Shown: in pieces, positions 59,142 to 64,000 of the stretch | Position numbering within the stretch: the first letter of the stretch is position 1 | How the letters are laid out: each line of letters starts with the position of its first letter | Assembly: GCA_003999685.1 (NCBI GenBank) | Contig: CP021231.1 | Coordinates: 868,001-932,000 of the forward strand | Length of the DNA stretch: 64,000 nucleotides | DNA from: Taiwanofungus camphoratus | Lineage: Eukaryota; Basidiomycota; Agaricomycetes; Polyporales; Taiwanofungaceae | Reading direction: 5' to 3' | Translations under genes and position numbers: made by a program | The notes under the pieces: generated by a model | The model's input: the letters and a program-made list of their open reading frames with translations, nothing else | What the model was told of the DNA's origin: nothing | Databases searched by the model: none

Positions 59142-60946
59142 TGCGTCTCAGGCAGAGTGGTTCTCCTTTTGATACTGGTGCTGAGGTCAGCCCAAGTGGA
59201 TCTCAAGTCGATATTGATGTCTCGCGAAGGAGGATAAGAAATCATTCCACCAGAGGCACGCCGACGCCGATTTTCAAGCTCCCCCCGGAGATACTGGCAG
59301 AGGTATTCCTCATACATGCCGCTCAAGTTATAGCGGCTTTTAGCAGGCGTGTATGCGTTGGATTCTACGATTGGATCAACGTCTCCCATGTTTGCTCTCA
59401 CTGGCGCTCTATTGCCATCGGATGCGCCAGACTATGGAGCTACATCTTAATGACTCATACGGAATGGATGACGGTGCTTTTGGATCGCTCAAAGACAATG
59501 CCTTTGACTGTAATAGCGGACAGGTTAGGAAAAATCGAAGAACGCTCGCTCGAATTGGTCCTCAAGGAAATGCCGCGCATCCGAGACCTGCGACTCGGTG
59601 GCCCCCAAAATATTTTGAGGAGAATGTAGGAGGGAATGGACGGCCCTGCACCTCTCCTTGAGAATGTCGTATTCGAGCAAAGGATCGAAGGTTTTTATGA
59701 CATAATCGACCTAGGGACAGAGCCATCTCTTCCAGCAGTGCTGTTCCATAGTCAAACCCAAAATTTGCAGCGTCTTGCGCTCCGCGGCCTCCCCTTCTGT
59801 TGGATTATCCCCAATTCTCTCCTGAGCCTGAGACACCTCAAGATAGATATTTGTGCAATACCTTCTGCTACCCTACCCACGATGGAGGAGATACTTGCAG
59901 CGTTGGAAAACCTTTCCCTCCTTGAAACCCTTGAATTAGTGGACACGCTACCATTCGTCGATGGTGTAGAGGTACCGGCAGTTACGCGAAAAGTGACCTT
60001 ACCTTGTCTTCACGCAGTAAAACTCGACTCTTTCGCCATTGATTGTGCATACCTTCTCCATCACCTCGCTCTTCCAACTGATACGACTGTGTTGCTCATT
60101 TGTTATAATGTGAGAGGCATTGTGGATCTTGTTTCCTGTCTCGCCACGAAGATTTTGTGTGGGCCACAAAAATTGCACACGTTGTGCATCGAACGAATTG
60201 ACTATCAATATCGTATACAGTACTATGTGGCTGAAGCCTCGGAAGGGGTGGCTCGTCGCGTGACAGGCCCCCGCAAGAAGATGGATCTCACGTTTCCGGA
60301 CTGTGATGGTGACGGGGAAAGGTCCTTGCCTGCTATCTGCGCGTCTTCGCCTCTCTCAGATGTTCAAGAGCTGGTCTTATCAAATATGTGGTACACAGAT
60401 CTGGAGGTCTTGGGGGCAGCGTTTGGACAAATGGAGAAATTGTCTGTATTGCAAGTGAAGAAATCAACAGACGAATATGTCTTCGAAGCCTTACGCCCTC
60501 AACGGCCTGAAGATTTCACCTCAAGGTGTTTGCTCCCTCGCCTGCAGGTGCTCAAATTGAAGGGCGTTGAGATGGATGAATTCAATGGTGATCACGAACT
60601 TGAAATGGGCGAGATCCTCGCTATACTGCGGGATTGTCTGACAGAGCGGCGGAATCACAACGCAGCAGAGATCAAGGAACTGGCGCTGGTCGCGTGTGCC
60701 GATGTCCACGAGAAAGAGATGAATTCTCTCAGAGAAGTTGCGAAGTCGATAACGTGGGATGGAGTCCGGATAATGTGGGATGGAGTCCAGAAACTTTACG
60801 CAGAACATGAGTTTTATCCAATACCAGAGGAGGAGGAGCCATCCGACACCGACAATATAGACATCGAACTCGATCTTCCATGGCCCGTACGTCGGAGCAA
60901 TACAAGTGACTACAATCCACCTGTCGCCTCTTACCATTTGCTGTAA
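59142..60946 (+). CDS. F-box/leucine-rich-repeat protein with one in-frame stop
   Basis: This is a typical basidiomycete F-box protein, an adaptor that would link substrates to an SCF ubiquitin ligase. The F-box reads FKLPPEILAEVFLIHAAQ ... WINVSHVCSHWRSIAIG ... ARLWSYI (59270-59450). LRR-like segments follow, including LRHLKIDICAIPS, ENLSLLETLELVDTLPF, LSDVQELVLSNMWY and LQVLKLKGVEMDEF. The acidic tail ends at 60946. A TAG at 59627-59629 interrupts the frame after QNILRRM; the same frame continues as EGMDGPAPLLENVVF, so CAG (Gln) to TAG is likely. No ATG precedes the F-box in frame after 59142, so a first exon is missing from this call. The gene may be a decaying copy in an expanded family. 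Confidence 0.68.
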
Positions 60947-61661
60947 AGTTAGCACGCGCGGCGATGCAGCACATTTCGCAAGTACATTCTTTTGTCTCTA
61001 AAGGTTTTTTTTTTCCACAGGGGAGGGCCAAAACAGCATCAATAAAATCACTACATACTATGATGATATCTATGGCGCTCAATAGCCCTCTTTCAGGGCT
61101 TCAAGAATCACCCCCTATGTAGGGTGTTCCGATCTCTTGTTCTTGGGTTACAGGTACATTTTTCGTGACTGTTGAAAAACGAGCGAAATGTGTGACAGTG
61201 ACGCTGCGCGTGCCGACGGCATTAAATCAGCCATTAGATGAATGAAAAAGAGCGTTGTGAATACGAGAGTTCGATACCTTCGAATTCTTCCTCTCCGGCT
61301 AGTTCTCAACTTTGAACACCCCCTATCGAACTGTGAGAATTATCACGTCGGCAATTCATTGCTGTATTTTATCGTCATACTTCGTCTGGATCATCCCAGT
61401 ACTTTCGTATGTGTTGCTATCGAATTCATCAATATAATCTTTAGCCACAATGCTGTGGCTTCCAAGTTGCAGAATACGGATATTTGACGGATTACTACTC
61501 TGTACACTGCGTTGGCATATAGGTAAATCGGACCTCGAACATTTTAAGTTCCCAGCCCCAATGCCGAACTACGATTTACTGTGTCAATTCAAGTGACAAG
61601 CGAACAACTCCAAACACAGCTCATCAAGGAATCATCTTCTCGAACATAGCAATCCACGTCC
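60947..61661. other. Convergent intergenic region
   Basis: This lies between the ends of the F-box gene (+) and the GMC oxidase (-). Short unsupported frames only. Confidence 0.45.
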
Positions 61662-64000
61662 TCATAATTTGTCGAGGTCCTTCAGCTCTTCCATAATAAT
61701 GGTGACCGCCTTCTCAGCAATGACCACAGCGGTAGAGTACGTGTTCTTTTGATCCATGAGGAGCGTCCTTTTGGAGACAATTTGACAGCACTTACCGCGG
61801 AAACATTCGATGGCGCAATTGACATATCTAGGGGATGTGAGTTCGAGGATTCACCCATCCCATGGAACACTGCGTACCAGCAACTTTAAGGCACTCGACA
61901 CCGTAGACATTGAGCCGTGCATCCACAACGCCATTTCGATCGCGCGCTTTCATGGCACAGGTGCCAAGCTAGGTCGTTCTCACGTGAGCATAACTCGTTC
62001 GCCGGTTGCTATCAATCTGAAAGGGAAAGAGGGCATGAATTGACTGAACTGACCGAGTGCCATGCGGTCGCGACGACTTTCCGTATATGATCGTCTAGAG
62101 CCTTATCGTCTTCGGGAGTATACTTGAGGTCGGGTTCATGTATTCCGATAGGATGCACTTCGGCATGGCAAAGCACTTCGCTGCCATCGGGGAACATCGG
62201 ATGCAGTGGCAGACATTCACCACGGTAAGAAGGCATCCGACGCGCAAACTCACGACCACGTTTATAGCCCCACCTTAGGACGGAAAGGTCTTCAATACTA
62301 ATAAAGAGATGAGTAACGTTGTTCAACAACCCTACAAGTCATGTGTTGGCGTACCGGCTGAGGTATCCAGGGTTAAAGTCCGGCGCTGCGTCGACGTCCT
62401 CTGCAGATGTGATATGGACATGTCCAATAGATAGGGGATAATCAATATAATCTCCCATGCTGAAGTACTTCCTGGCAGGTACCGCCGAAGGATCTCCAAC
62501 AAGCCTACCGGGATGGTATTAGTAGTGTATAGAAGGAATAAAAAGCACGATTCACAAAGCAAGAGGTCCCAACCACATCACCGGCTTATCAGGTGCGTGT
62601 GCGAAACGCTCCATCCAAACCTGTTGGAAATCGGGTCCCAAAGCCTCGAGCTCTTCTGCAGAGGGGCGTATCCTGATACCGGCGTCCATACCACTTGAAT
62701 ATCACGGAAATCAGACTTCTGTAAATTGCACCAGAAACGCGCTAACTTATGAGCCATAAGACCTGATCCGGTCTTGTCCCATTCTGAAGACCATTCTAGC
62801 GAAAAGTTCGTAAGACATCGCAACGGCAATGTCCCTGTAATTTACTTGCTTTCAATCTCATCTTCATCGCCGCGAATTATGCCATCGAGAGTTTCCGCCT
62901 CGTCACTGGCCAAGTACGGAGCAAATGTGGCTTGATGATCTACGCCCCTTTTTCAACCCAAGTTCTTAGAGCCGTAAGTCAAATCCTTTTTACCTTGGTA
63001 GTTCTCCCCTACACCAGGCAAATCGACAACAGCAGTGATGTTATTATTCCGCAGAACTAGTGACCCTCCAATACCAGATCGTTCCAGAATAGCGGGGGAA
63101 CCGAAGGCACCGGCGGATACCACCACCAACCGCCGCGCTCGAGCGACTCGTACTTTATGCTTTGCAGTTGGATGAAACCGAGAGTTGGGAACATACTCTA
63201 CACCAACGGCGCGCTTGCCCCTAAAGAGATCAGACGTCTGCTTAGTCATCTGTATTCATGGTGATTTGCCATTCTCGCGTACTCACTCGAATATGATCCG
63301 TTTCACCAAATAACCGGTTACGACATGCAAGTTCTTGTTATGATCTTGATTGTAGACGTAATAATGAGGCACATCTGAGCGTTTCCCTGTATCAGCATCA
63401 ATCCATCTGGGGAGAGGCGTATTGAGCGATGCTGATAGCATAGATCATAGAACTTCGTTTCGTGATCACGCACTTCTGCCACCTCTATGTACTCGTTGAA
63501 TACAAGATAACGAGGATGATCACGCGACTTACCCCATAAACGTTGCATTCCAGCAGCCCATTGGCATCATCGGTCATACCACGATCCTTGTCATACTGGG
63601 CTGCGACGTCAAGAAACTCCTTCCCGATATTGGTGAATGCTCCGCCATACGAGACCTTGAGAGGTCCGGAGTAACCATGTGTGACTTTCTCAGGTTGTAC
63701 CTGGTATGTCTCACTCTGTGCAGCATTTGAGTTTATGAGAGGACATGAATCAAGAGATACGAGCCTTGCGAAGAAAAGGAATGAGATCCTTGGAGCCCCA
63801 GCCCAGGTTCCCATGAACGGTTTCCCAATCGTCATAATCAGAGGCAGCAGCACGGGTGTACATGGCGACTTCGATCAAGAATCATGAAGGAGGACCAACA
63901 GACTGTAAGAGGCCAGGACTAACAATTGACACTGGAGCCTCCGCCTAAACACTGCCCGCAGGGGACAACTGGAGCACGGCCTCCGAGGTCTTTACTTTCC
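61662..64000 (-). CDS. GMC alcohol (methanol-type) oxidase, 5' end outside window
   Basis: This is an FAD-dependent glucose-methanol-choline oxidoreductase that oxidises small alcohols and makes hydrogen peroxide. At the right edge the frame shows GGRAPVVPCGQCLGGGSSVN, matching the GGGSS FAD-contact motif of the alcohol-oxidase branch, then ASDYDDWETVHGNLGWGSKD. ARRLVVVSAGAFGSPAILER, then SGIGGS, is the second GMC signature (63060-63140). LPGVGENYQ and the later ATAWHSV (catalytic His) lead to LGTCAMKARDRNGVVDARLN, LSIAPSNVSANTYSTAVVIA and the end, KDLDKL, at 61662. The Rossmann N-terminus is beyond the window. Many short introns are present. The C-terminal DKL is not a standard peroxisomal signal. 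No break was found in the parts checked. Confidence 0.86.

Noticed and set aside
53468-64000. Acyltransferase, F-box and GMC oxidase as one biosynthetic cluster
   Set aside because: No core synthase is present, spacing is large and orientations are mixed; proximity alone is not enough.

Overview
The window looks like nuclear DNA of an agaricomycete (basidiomycete) fungus. Its genes carry many 45-70 bp introns with GTGAGT/GTAAGT/GTACGT donors and CTRAY-type branch sites. It holds a basidiomycete-style F-box/LRR gene, a P450, a GMC alcohol oxidase, a Tad1-like LINE and a Ty3/gypsy element. No tRNA, rRNA or CRISPR array was seen.

Layout. 1-1240: the 5' end of a Nup192/Nup205-like nucleoporin gene (-) diverges from an NAA30/MAK3-type NatC acetyltransferase (+). 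1986-4734: the ER chaperone BiP/Kar2, with an HDEL end, two microexons and a UPRE-like box upstream. 5611-24811: a three-layer transposon nest. A Tad1-like LINE (16-bp target duplication, poly-A tail) was hit by a reverse-oriented LTR now present as a solo LTR. That solo LTR was then hit by a full-length, very young copy of the same Ty3/gypsy family in forward orientation; both LTR insertions made 4-bp duplications. The full-length copy carries gag-pro, pol, a copy of its polypurine tract inside pol, and an antisense, apparently spliced gene with a six-cysteine cluster between pol and the 3' LTR. That antisense gene is the most unusual thing in the window.

25072-27703: an APC-superfamily (GABA/choline type) permease. 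27938-30011: an ACOT9-like double-hotdog acyl-CoA thioesterase. 32733-34932: an FLVCR-like MFS transporter. 37401-39624: a cytochrome P450. 40878-42667 (-): a secreted protein with QGGNA tandem repeats on both sides of a conserved core. 44189-45844 (-): a kelch-repeat protein. 48132-49987: an AIF/FSP1-type FAD oxidoreductase with one in-frame stop. 50715-52310: a three-module SMP (LEA-like) protein. 53468-55044 (-): an acyltransferase with an HxxxDG motif. 56010-56468 (-): a possible zinc-finger exon. 59142-60946: an F-box/LRR gene with one in-frame stop. 61662-64000 (-): a GMC alcohol oxidase running off the right edge.

The host genes look like a mix of housekeeping and accessory functions with no clear shared pathway. 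Between them are several gene-poor stretches of 1-2.7 kb where nothing could be supported. All homology statements come from recognising motifs by eye, and exon limits come from splice consensus plus reading frame; none was tested by search or RNA data.
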